Positions 6,676-12,408 of a stretch of 12,408 nt of DNA are shown here, in pieces. Within the stretch, counting starts at the first letter, position 1; every line of letters begins with the position of its first letter. The stretch covers positions 1 to 12,408 of the forward strand of contig JAGAMJ010000056.1 in NCBI GenBank assembly GCA_017624795.1. The letters run 5' to 3'. Below the pieces are notes generated by a model, which saw only the letters and a list, made by a program, of their open reading frames with translations, was not told where the DNA came from and did no database searches. This DNA comes from Clostridia bacterium. Its GTDB lineage: Bacteria; Bacillota; Clostridia; Oscillospirales; CAG-272. The position numbers and the translations under genes are program-made.

Positions 6676-7847
6676 CAAACGCGGTCGATCGTGATGACGG
6701 TAAAATAGGTGGGATCCTGCGCGAAAACGGCGGTGGCGATCTGCTTTTTCAGCTCCGCGTCGCTCATTGGCACCTCAAAGGGGGCGGCGACGTCGAAAAT
6801 GAGATTGGTGTGCGTGGCGCCGGGCACCATGCGGAAGTCGTGGATCTGCAACCGTTCGTCGATCTTTTTCACAATGCCGCTGACCGTTTCGCGCCAGCGC
6901 ACGACGCGCTCGTCATCGGTGATGATGGGATCCAAATGGATCGTACATTCGATCCCCGCCTCCTCAAAAAGGCGGCGTTCGATCAGGTCGATCATATCGT
7001 GAGAAGCAAAAATATCCTTTTTGCCGTCCACCTCAACGTGAAGCGAAGCAAGCGTGCGCGTTTTGCCGTAGCTGTGCACGATCATGTCGTGAATACCAAG
7101 CGCGTCAGGGTATTCGGCGACCATTTTTTCGATCGTCGCGACCGTTTCGGCGGTGGGCGCGGCACCAAGGATCGAATTTTTAGTGTCACTTAGAATTTTC
7201 AGTCCCGCAACAAGGATCAGCACCGAAACGGCAAGACTGATGACGGGATCGACGTACATACTGACGGTTTCGGGCAAAAACAGCACCGAGAGGTTGGCGA
7301 TCAGCACCGCCAGCGTCGCGCCCATATCCGAAAGCGAGTCAGCCGCGCTTGCGCGCATCACATCGGAGTCGATCTTTTTGCCCACGCGCCGATTGAAAAA
7401 CGCCATATAGAATTTCACAAGGACCGATACCGAAAGAATAACGACCGCAAGCGCGTTGAAGGTCGGCTTTACGGGAGTGATCAGATTGCCGATCGAGCCG
7501 CGCACCAGCTCCACGCCGATGAACAAAATAAGAAAGGAAACGATCATCGAAGCAACGTATTCGATGCGCGCGTGCCCAAAGGGGTGGTCGCGGTCGGCGG
7601 GCTTTGCCGAGATCTTGAAGCTGACCAGCGACACCACCGACGAGCCCGCGTCTGAAAGATTATTGGTGGCGTCGGCTTGCATGGCAAGCGAGCCCGTCAG
7701 CGTGCCTGCCAAAAATTTTGCGGCAAAGAGCAGCAAGTTGAGAAAGATCGAATAAAGCGAAACAAGTAAGCCCCACGCGCTGCGTACCGCAGGCGAGGCG
7801 ACCTGTTCCCTGTTCTTCACAAACAATCTTGCAAGTAAGCTTAACAT
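6675..7847 (-). CDS. Cation diffusion facilitator (CDF) family divalent metal transporter
   Basis: The 390-residue product is an inner-membrane metal/proton antiporter of the CDF family, exporting a divalent metal such as Zn, Mn, Fe or Co. The hydrophobic core (about 25-222) carries the paired metal-site motifs ADATNNLSD (58-66; N62 and D66) and AADSLSD (168-174; D170 and D174), plus DHPFGHARIEY (87-97) between the second and third helices. The cytoplasmic C-terminal domain holds LHVEVD (269-274), SHDMID (282-287) and CTIHLDP (301-307), where dimer-bridging metal sites lie in this family. Asn at the first site, in place of Asp or His, is frequent in non-zinc branches, so Mn or Fe export is plausible but unproven. 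It is slightly longer than the usual 300 or so residues because of its C-terminal extension. GGAG at 7856-7859 (minus strand) precedes the ATG. It has its own promoter and terminator. Confidence 0.93.
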   Translation of the reverse strand: MLSLLARLFVKNREQVASPAVRSAWGLLVSLYSIFLNLLLFAAKFLAGTLTGSLAMQADATNNLSDAGSSVVSLVSFKISAKPADRDHPFGHARIEYVASMIVSFLILFIGVELVRGSIGNLITPVKPTFNALAVVILSVSVLVKFYMAFFNRRVGKKIDSDVMRASAADSLSDMGATLAVLIANLSVLFLPETVSMYVDPVISLAVSVLILVAGLKILSDTKNSILGAAPTAETVATIEKMVAEYPDALGIHDMIVHSYGKTRTLASLHVEVDGKKDIFASHDMIDLIERRLFEEAGIECTIHLDPIITDDERVVRWRETVSGIVKKIDERLQIHDFRMVPGATHTNLIFDVAAPFEVPMSDAELKKQIATAVFAQDPTYFTVITIDRV

Positions 7848-7878
7848 AGATCACACTCCAAAACCATTCTTTCCTATT

Positions 7879-7907
7879 ATTATAGCGGTGTGCGACCGAA
7901 AAGTCAA
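7879..7907 (-). promoter_or_regulatory. Sigma-A promoter of the CDF transporter gene
   Basis: Read on the minus strand: -35 TTGACT (7902-7907), 17-base spacer, -10 TATAAT (7879-7884). This is near consensus and diverges from the beta-helix gene promoter, whose -35 starts 67 bases away. No metal-regulator operator was recognised. Confidence 0.8.
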
Positions 7908-7973
7908 TCCGCAACCCCAAAAACGCCCCGATAAATATTTTTGTTGAAATTGCACAAAAAGCTCAAAAATGCA

Positions 7974-8004
7974 TTGACTTTCCAGGGGGGGGAGGGGGTA
8001 TAAT
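7974..8004 (+). promoter_or_regulatory. Promoter of the beta-helix surface protein gene with a G8-A-G5 tract in its spacer
   Basis: The -35 is TTGACT (7974-7979) and the -10 is TATAAT (7999-8004). The spacer is 19 bases, against an optimum of 17. Thirteen of these are G: eight in a row (7985-7992), one A, then five more (7994-7998). Start would be near 8011, giving a leader of about 69 bases. Homopolymer length changes here would alter -35/-10 spacing and promoter strength, a known phase-variation mechanism in other bacteria. No other good promoter was seen between 7908 and 8079. Confidence 0.75.
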
Positions 8005-8079
8005 TATTATGTATCCTTATATTTGTGTATTTCGCTACATAAATGATGGGTTCGAATATCTTCATAGGAGGTCATTCAA

Positions 8080-11000
8080 ATGACGAACAAGAAAAGCACA
8101 AAACGCGCGCTTTTGATGAGTGTGCTCTCGCTCTTTCTTTGCGTTGCGATGCTTGCGGGAACGACGTTTGCTTGGTTCACGGATAGTGTTGCTTCCAAGA
8201 ACAACATCATCACGACAGGCAATCTGGACGTGGAGCTTGAGTACAAAAAAGTCGAAAAGGGCGTGCTTTCCCCCGAATGGGAAACCGTTGGCGGCAGGGA
8301 CGACATTTTCGATCCCAACGCATACTGGGAGCCCGGCAGAGTTGAGGTCGTTTACCTGAAGGTTTCCAACCTTGGCTCGCTTGCGCTGAAATACCAGCTT
8401 GGCGTGAACGTCGTTAACGACAATCCCGGCACGAACGTGGACGGTGACACCTTCTACCTTTCCGAGCATCTTGTTTTCAAGACGGTTCTGATCGAGGAAA
8501 AGGACGTTGGCACCTATACCCGCGCAACCGCCGTTGAGGACGGCGACACCTTGGGCTTCAAGGACTACAACGGCAAGACCACCGCGCTTGAGGTCGGCGG
8601 CGCCGATTACGTAGCGATGATCGTTTACATGCCCGAGACCGTTGGCAACGTGGCAAACCACAAGAAATCTGACGATCCCCTCAATCCTGCTAAATACGCT
8701 GCTTCGATTGAGTTCGGTATCAACCTGCTTGCAACGCAGTACAGCGTTGAGGACGACTCTTACGGCGATGACTATGACGGAAACGCATGGCTTCCCGACA
8801 TGATCGTTTACAATGCTGCCGACCTGAAGGCTGCTGTGTCCAACGGCGGTAAGGTTCAGTTGGGCGCCAGCGTTGTCCTGCCCGAAACCATTGAGATTCC
8901 CGCAGGTGTTTCTACCGTAGTCAATCTGAATGGATATGACCTGACTGCTGCCAACGAAACGGTTAATGTTCTCAAAAATGGCGGCGAGCTGACGATTATC
9001 GGTAAGGGTACTATTACCACCCGTAATATGTACAACGCAACCGGTGCAAAGCTGGTAATTGATGGCGATATTACCATTAACGGCGGCGCACTCTTTGCTG
9101 GTTCTGCTATCTGGAATGAGGGCGACGCAGTTATCCGCGGTGTAACCCTTAATCAGAATAACACCACCAACTATGCCGTCCAGCATTTTAATAATGGTAC
9201 CCTGACCCTTGACGATGTAACTGTTAACGGTCAGCATGGTGGCGTTGCCGTTCATAATGGTACTGTTACCATTAAGGGTGGCACTTTCACAAATGCCAAT
9301 GAACAGCATGCAGGTCACACGCTGTATGTGACTGGTGGCGAAGTAATCGTCGAAGGCGGTACCTTCACGCACGATCAGGAGAACGCTTCTGCTCACGGTA
9401 ATGCCTTGATTTACACCACCAATGGTGCTGTGACCATCAATGGCGGCACCTTTGATTCTGAATATGCTGCCCTGACCTATACTGGTATGAATGTTACCAT
9501 CACTGCCGGTACTTTCGCCAATAAGGGAGCTAGCGTTTATCAACAGACCACAAATGAGGGCATTTCTGAATTTGTCGCTACCGACTACGCGGCTGTTGAC
9601 AATGGCAACGGCACCTATACTGTTGTCGATCAGCAGCAGGGCGGCTTGACGCTGTCCTTGGTTGCAGGTTACCCTGGCTTCTATACAGACGGCACCAACT
9701 ACTATGTCTATGATGCACAGGGCCTGATCGCCATGAACAAGTTCTGGGCTGACAACTCCTATGGCAACAATATGTGGGGTCGTTCCTACAATGTGATGGC
9801 TAACATCGATGCCACCGGCTACACCTGGAATAGTGTTTGGGTCAATGTTGGCTACAATGGCAATGATGGCTTTGTTCTCGACGGTCATGGTAATACCATT
9901 TCCGGCTTGAAGATCAACGGCTCTATGTTCACGGGCACTCCCAATGGCGGTGATGCCGGCACTGAGCCCGGCAAGGTTAAGGATCTGACCTTCGATAATG
10001 TTACCGTTGTTGGCGATCACTGGACAGCAGTCGTATGGGGCAACACCTACGGCGAGCTCGTATTTGAGAATGTTCACGTTCTCAATTCCAGCATCACCGG
10101 CAAGTGCAACACTGCTGCTTTTGTAGGCGGTACTGCACAGGAGAGTGGTGACGTTACCGTCAATTTCGTAAACTGCTCCGTTAAGAATACCAGCATCAGT
10201 GCAAACGGTGCATTCTCCGGTGTTAAAGGTGATTGGGCATCCGATCCCAACGGTGCAAATGTCTACCTGAGCCGTGCTTTCAATGATACGAAGGTTACCT
10301 TTGACGGTTGTGTCTCCGAAAACAATACCGTGACGAATACGAACGGTGTTGTCGGTGGCGGCATCTACGGCTACACCGCTCTCGCTGGCGGCTGGTGGGC
10401 AGGTATTGGTACTTGCGACACCTTCACCAATTGGAACGGTCTGAGTGCTGTTGAATCTGCTAATGATCTGTCCGATGCTCTGGCTTCCGGCGACGATGTT
10501 GTGCTGAGTGATGATCTGACTGTGACCGGTTCTGTCGTCACCACCAATGGTGTCACTGAAGCATACGGCAACAAGGTTGGCGTAGCACAATACGGCGGTA
10601 CTTTGGACGGCAATGGCAATACTTTGACCGAAACCGGTTCGAGTGCATATGTGATCGTTACCCACGGCGGCACCATTAAGAATCTTACCATTGTTGGCGG
10701 TGGTCGCGGAATCGTCATCTATGCCCCCACCGAAGATGTCATTATTGACAATGTTGTGATCGACGGACCCGGCTATGCGATCAACACCGCAGAGCACAAC
10801 GGTCAGAATCTGATCGTCACCAATTCTACTCTCAATGGCTGGACCAGTCTGGCAGGTTTGGATTCCGTATCCTTCACCAACTGCAAGTTTGGCGAAAATT
10901 CTACCAAGTGCTGGCAGAATTACGGCTATGACGCGGATTATGACCGTTTGATCAAACCCTACGGTCAGGCAAGCTTTACTGACTGCACCTTCGAGAAGAG

Positions 11001-11163
11001 CTTCTATATTGATCTGAGTGCGTTGGCTAACGATAATATGGTTACCTTGACGAACTGCAACTGTGAAGGCGTTGTGCTGACTGCTGAGAACTATGCAAAT
11101 TACATCACTGTTGAACTGCCCAACTGGGCAAACAGCATTGCTGACTGCATCGTTTTTGGCTAA
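8080..11163 (+). CDS. Secreted surface protein with SipW-type (TasA/camelysin-like) N-terminus and beta-helix passenger
   Basis: The 1027-residue product starts with a SipW-dependent type signal: basic KKSTKR, a hydrophobic core (10-26), then GTTFAWFTDSVAS (27-39), with likely cleavage after Ala31. NNIITTGNLDVELE (41-54) is typical of TasA/camelysin-like mature starts. The N-terminal domain runs to about 220. A right-handed beta-helix follows (about 240-485) with repeated VTIxGGTF rungs near 396, 421, 450 and 471. Two further modules begin at VLDGHGNTISG (599-609) and TLDGNGNTLTE (841-851). No LPXTG, membrane anchor or S-layer domain was seen, so attachment may occur through the N-terminal domain or by assembly. 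No SipW peptidase gene is in the window. AGGAGGT (8066-8072) lies seven bases before the ATG. Asn codon choice shifts from mostly AAC before residue 240 to mostly AAT after it, suggesting a separately acquired passenger. An adhesin or polysaccharide-binding role is plausible; enzymatic activity is not evident. Confidence 0.85.
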   Translation: MTNKKSTKRALLMSVLSLFLCVAMLAGTTFAWFTDSVASKNNIITTGNLDVELEYKKVEKGVLSPEWETVGGRDDIFDPNAYWEPGRVEVVYLKVSNLGSLALKYQLGVNVVNDNPGTNVDGDTFYLSEHLVFKTVLIEEKDVGTYTRATAVEDGDTLGFKDYNGKTTALEVGGADYVAMIVYMPETVGNVANHKKSDDPLNPAKYAASIEFGINLLATQYSVEDDSYGDDYDGNAWLPDMIVYNAADLKAAVSNGGKVQLGASVVLPETIEIPAGVSTVVNLNGYDLTAANETVNVLKNGGELTIIGKGTITTRNMYNATGAKLVIDGDITINGGALFAGSAIWNEGDAVIRGVTLNQNNTTNYAVQHFNNGTLTLDDVTVNGQHGGVAVHNGTVTIKGGTFTNANEQHAGHTLYVTGGEVIVEGGTFTHDQENASAHGNALIYTTNGAVTINGGTFDSEYAALTYTGMNVTITAGTFANKGASVYQQTTNEGISEFVATDYAAVDNGNGTYTVVDQQQGGLTLSLVAGYPGFYTDGTNYYVYDAQGLIAMNKFWADNSYGNNMWGRSYNVMANIDATGYTWNSVWVNVGYNGNDGFVLDGHGNTISGLKINGSMFTGTPNGGDAGTEPGKVKDLTFDNVTVVGDHWTAVVWGNTYGELVFENVHVLNSSITGKCNTAAFVGGTAQESGDVTVNFVNCSVKNTSISANGAFSGVKGDWASDPNGANVYLSRAFNDTKVTFDGCVSENNTVTNTNGVVGGGIYGYTALAGGWWAGIGTCDTFTNWNGLSAVESANDLSDALASGDDVVLSDDLTVTGSVVTTNGVTEAYGNKVGVAQYGGTLDGNGNTLTETGSSAYVIVTHGGTIKNLTIVGGGRGIVIYAPTEDVIIDNVVIDGPGYAINTAEHNGQNLIVTNSTLNGWTSLAGLDSVSFTNCKFGENSTKCWQNYGYDADYDRLIKPYGQASFTDCTFEKSFYIDLSALANDNMVTLTNCNCEGVVLTAENYANYITVELPNWANSIADCIVFG

Positions 11164-11180
11164 TCCATAAATAATTCCCA

Positions 11181-11216
11181 GCCGCCCAACCCCGATTCGG
11201 GATTGGGCGGCTTTTT
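11181..11216 (+). terminator. Intrinsic terminator of the beta-helix protein gene
   Basis: GCCGCCCAA (11181-11189) pairs with TTGGGCGGC (11203-11211), and CCCG pairs with CGGG inside, with one C/A mismatch (11190/11202) and loop ATT. A run of five T follows (11212-11216). It begins 17 bases after the stop codon. Confidence 0.9.
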
Positions 11217-11260
11217 GCGCAAGGCGGCAAGCGTTACGCCGAAAATGCGGGCAAAGCACC

Positions 11261-11289
11261 TTGAAAAAAGAACCGTTTTTTGATATAAT
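11261..11289 (+). promoter_or_regulatory. Sigma-A promoter of the radical SAM gene
   Basis: TTGAAA (11261-11266), 17-base spacer, TATAAT (11284-11289) with a TGA extended -10. Start would be near 11296, about 25 bases before the ATG. This makes the radical SAM gene independent of the surface-protein gene. Confidence 0.8.
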
Positions 11290-11319
11290 GAAGCAAGAAA
11301 AGCAAAAAGGAGCAGTGCT

Positions 11320-12165
11320 ATGATCGACAAGGCATATCTTGAAATTACGAATATCTGCAACTTGCGTTGCTCCTTTTGTCACGGGACAAAGCGCGCGGCA
11401 CGCATGCTCTCCGACGAGGAATTTGAAGCACTCACGGATCGCCTTTCGGGCAAGGTCAAATTCCTGTATTTTCATCTGCTCGGCGAGCCGTTGCTGCACC
11501 CCCGTTTTCCGCATTTTGTCAAACGCGCGTGGGAAAAGGGCTTTTATCCGATCCTCACGACAAACGGCTCGCTTTTGCAAAAAAGTGGGCAAACGGTACT
11601 CGAAAACCTGCCCTACAAGATCAGCATTTCGCTCCACGCGCCTGCGGCAAACGCCGCGTTTGCCGATCCCGAATATTTTGATACGTGTATTGATTTTGCA
11701 AAAAAAGCGGCGGCGATGGGCTGCATTACCGTGCTGCGCCTTTGGAACATCGGGGGCGAGGGCGAGGACGAAAATAACGCCATATTGCAAAAGCTGCATG
11801 AGGCGTTCCCCGGCGAGTGGCCCCCCTCGCACCGCGAGAGCGTACGGCTCTCGCGTGACAAGGTGTTTTTGGAGTGGGGCGAGCATTTTGAGTGGCCCGA
11901 CGAAAACGCCCCCGACGTCCCTGCCGACACCGACATTTTCTGCCACGCGCTGCGCGATCAGGTCGGCGTGCTTTGCGACGGCACGGTGGTTCCCTGCTGT
12001 CTTGACGCCGAAGGCACGCTGGTGCTCGGCAATCTTTTTGACAATCCGCTTGACGAGATCTTGCGCTCTCCTCGCGCCCGTGCGATCTACGACGGCTTCA
12101 CCAACCGCCGCGCCGTCGAGGATCTCTGCCGCCGCTGCGATTACGCGAGAAGGTTTCGAAAATAA
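11320..12165 (+). CDS. Radical SAM protein with SPASM-like C-terminal cysteine cluster
   Basis: The 281-residue product carries the radical SAM [4Fe-4S] motif CNLRCSFC (C13, C17, C20) near its N-terminus and the SAM-binding GEP motif (55-57). The C-terminal region has C208, C219 (LCDGTVVPCC), C226, C227 and a final CRRC pair (C270, C273), with GN at 237-238. This spacing matches SPASM or twitch-type auxiliary Fe-S cluster domains. Enzymes of this layout carry out radical chemistry on peptides or small molecules in the cytoplasm. No precursor peptide gene was found beside it, so peptide modification is not supported here and the substrate is unknown. AAGGAG (11307-11312) lies seven bases before the ATG. 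It has its own promoter and a shared convergent terminator. Fold assignment is confident, pathway is not. Confidence 0.88.
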   Translation: MIDKAYLEITNICNLRCSFCHGTKRAARMLSDEEFEALTDRLSGKVKFLYFHLLGEPLLHPRFPHFVKRAWEKGFYPILTTNGSLLQKSGQTVLENLPYKISISLHAPAANAAFADPEYFDTCIDFAKKAAAMGCITVLRLWNIGGEGEDENNAILQKLHEAFPGEWPPSHRESVRLSRDKVFLEWGEHFEWPDENAPDVPADTDIFCHALRDQVGVLCDGTVVPCCLDAEGTLVLGNLFDNPLDEILRSPRARAIYDGFTNRRAVEDLCRRCDYARRFRK

Positions 12166-12186
12166 AGGCTTTGCGTTTCAAAAAAC

Positions 12187-12222
12187 AAAAGGCGTTTGTG
12201 ACTTTCCACAAACGCCTTTTTT
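12187..12222. terminator. Bidirectional terminator between radical SAM and SpoIIIAH-like genes
   Basis: AAAAGGCGTTTGTG (12187-12200) and CACAAACGCCTTTT (12207-12220) form a perfect 14-bp stem with a 6-base loop, and the T run extends to 12222. Both strands end in a T tract. It lies 21 bases after the radical SAM stop and directly downstream of the minus-strand SpoIIIAH-like stop. Confidence 0.9.
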
Positions 12223-12223
12223 A

Positions 12224-12408
12224 TTATTTCGTCACGATGCGAATGTTCGTGGGCTTGATGCCCGTTTGCTCGTAAACGATCTCGTTGATCTGGGAGATCT
12301 GGTTTTCTTGCAGCTCGGTGCCGTTCACCACCACCGAGCAGGTGTCGCCGTTGATCACCGCCACGCACTGCTCAAAGCCCTTGGCAAGGATCAGGGTTTC
12401 AATGTTTG
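12224..12408 (-). CDS. spoIIIAH: SpoIIIAH-like stage III sporulation protein, C-terminal fragment (5' end outside the window)
   Basis: Read on the minus strand from the right edge, the frame gives 60 residues beginning NIETLILAKGFEQC and ending TNIRIVTK, then TAA TAA (12224-12226, 12221-12223). The order of an AKGFE motif, a short VVVNGTEL strand, an ENQISQINEIV helix and a TGI..TNIRI end matches the C-terminal ring-building domain of SpoIIIAH. That protein sits in the mother-cell membrane and, with forespore SpoIIQ, forms the channel between the two cells during engulfment. The rest of the gene, and probably the spoIIIA operon, lies beyond the window. As spoIIIAH is normally the last gene of that operon, the terminator immediately downstream fits. 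The assignment rests on a short segment and on recollection of the family. Confidence 0.75.
   Translation of the reverse strand, partial: NIETLILAKGFEQCVAVINGDTCSVVVNGTELQENQISQINEIVYEQTGIKPTNIRIVTK

Noticed and set aside
7985..7998. Three-tetrad G-quadruplex in the promoter spacer
   Set aside because: G8-A-G5 offers only three separable runs of three G. A two-tetrad form is possible but weak, so slippage is the better-supported idea.
8048..8060. GGTTCGAAT, resembling a tRNA T-loop
   Set aside because: No acceptor, D-arm or anticodon stem could be built around it. It lies in the leader of the surface-protein gene.
8062..11946. A 1294-codon open frame on the minus strand across the beta-helix and radical SAM genes
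   Set aside because: It lies in exact codon register with both sense genes, so it stays open simply because they avoid TTA, CTA and TCA codons. It has no ribosome binding site, no family motifs, and it crosses a terminator and a promoter.
12141..12368. A 75-codon minus-strand frame at the right edge
   Set aside because: It overlaps the terminator and the SpoIIIAH-like frame, and its arginine- and histidine-rich sequence looks like an out-of-frame product.

Overview
The window most likely comes from an anaerobic, spore-forming Clostridia-type Firmicute, probably of gut or other host origin. Support: the right edge holds the C-terminal end of a SpoIIIAH-like sporulation protein, the left edge holds a GGGtGRT-family protein common in clostridia, promoters are classical sigma-A type, ribosome binding sites are strong AGGAGG types, and there is a SipW-type secreted protein with a beta-helix passenger. 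Species cannot be read from the sequence. No rRNA, tRNA, CRISPR array, phage gene or intact transposon was seen.

Layout, left to right. (1) 1-975 (+): 3' part of a GGGtGRT-family gene cut by the window edge. (2) 1105-1923 (+): xylose-isomerase-like TIM-barrel sugar isomerase/epimerase, flanked on both sides by copies of one two-hairpin repeat (983-1094 and 1932-2039). (3) 2198-4648 (+): cytoplasmic GH2 beta-mannosidase with its own extended -10 promoter. (4) 4649-4965: intergenic stretch with a short possible gene remnant and a bidirectional terminator. (5) 4966-6468 (-): exported, C-terminally membrane-anchored, glycoside-hydrolase-like protein, with a perfect inverted repeat around its -10 box. 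(6) 6675-7847 (-): CDF metal transporter. (7) 7848-8079: divergent promoter region, with a G8-A-G5 tract between the -35 and -10 boxes of the rightward promoter. (8) 8080-11163 (+): 1027-residue secreted protein with a TasA/camelysin-type N-terminus joined to beta-helix modules. (9) 11320-12165 (+): radical SAM/SPASM-like protein with its own promoter. (10) 12224-12408 (-): C-terminal end of a SpoIIIAH-like protein, convergent with the radical SAM gene.

Almost every gene has its own promoter and terminator, so this is a row of single-gene units and not one operon. Two themes stand out. The first is sugar use: the TIM-barrel isomerase, the beta-mannosidase and the anchored GH-like protein. The second is surface display: the beta-helix protein. 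The most striking signal is the homopolymeric G tract inside the surface-protein promoter. It keeps the -35 and -10 boxes at a poor 19-base spacing and is placed where slipped-strand changes could switch expression. This looks like a candidate phase-variable surface adhesin, but that is inference from one sequence.
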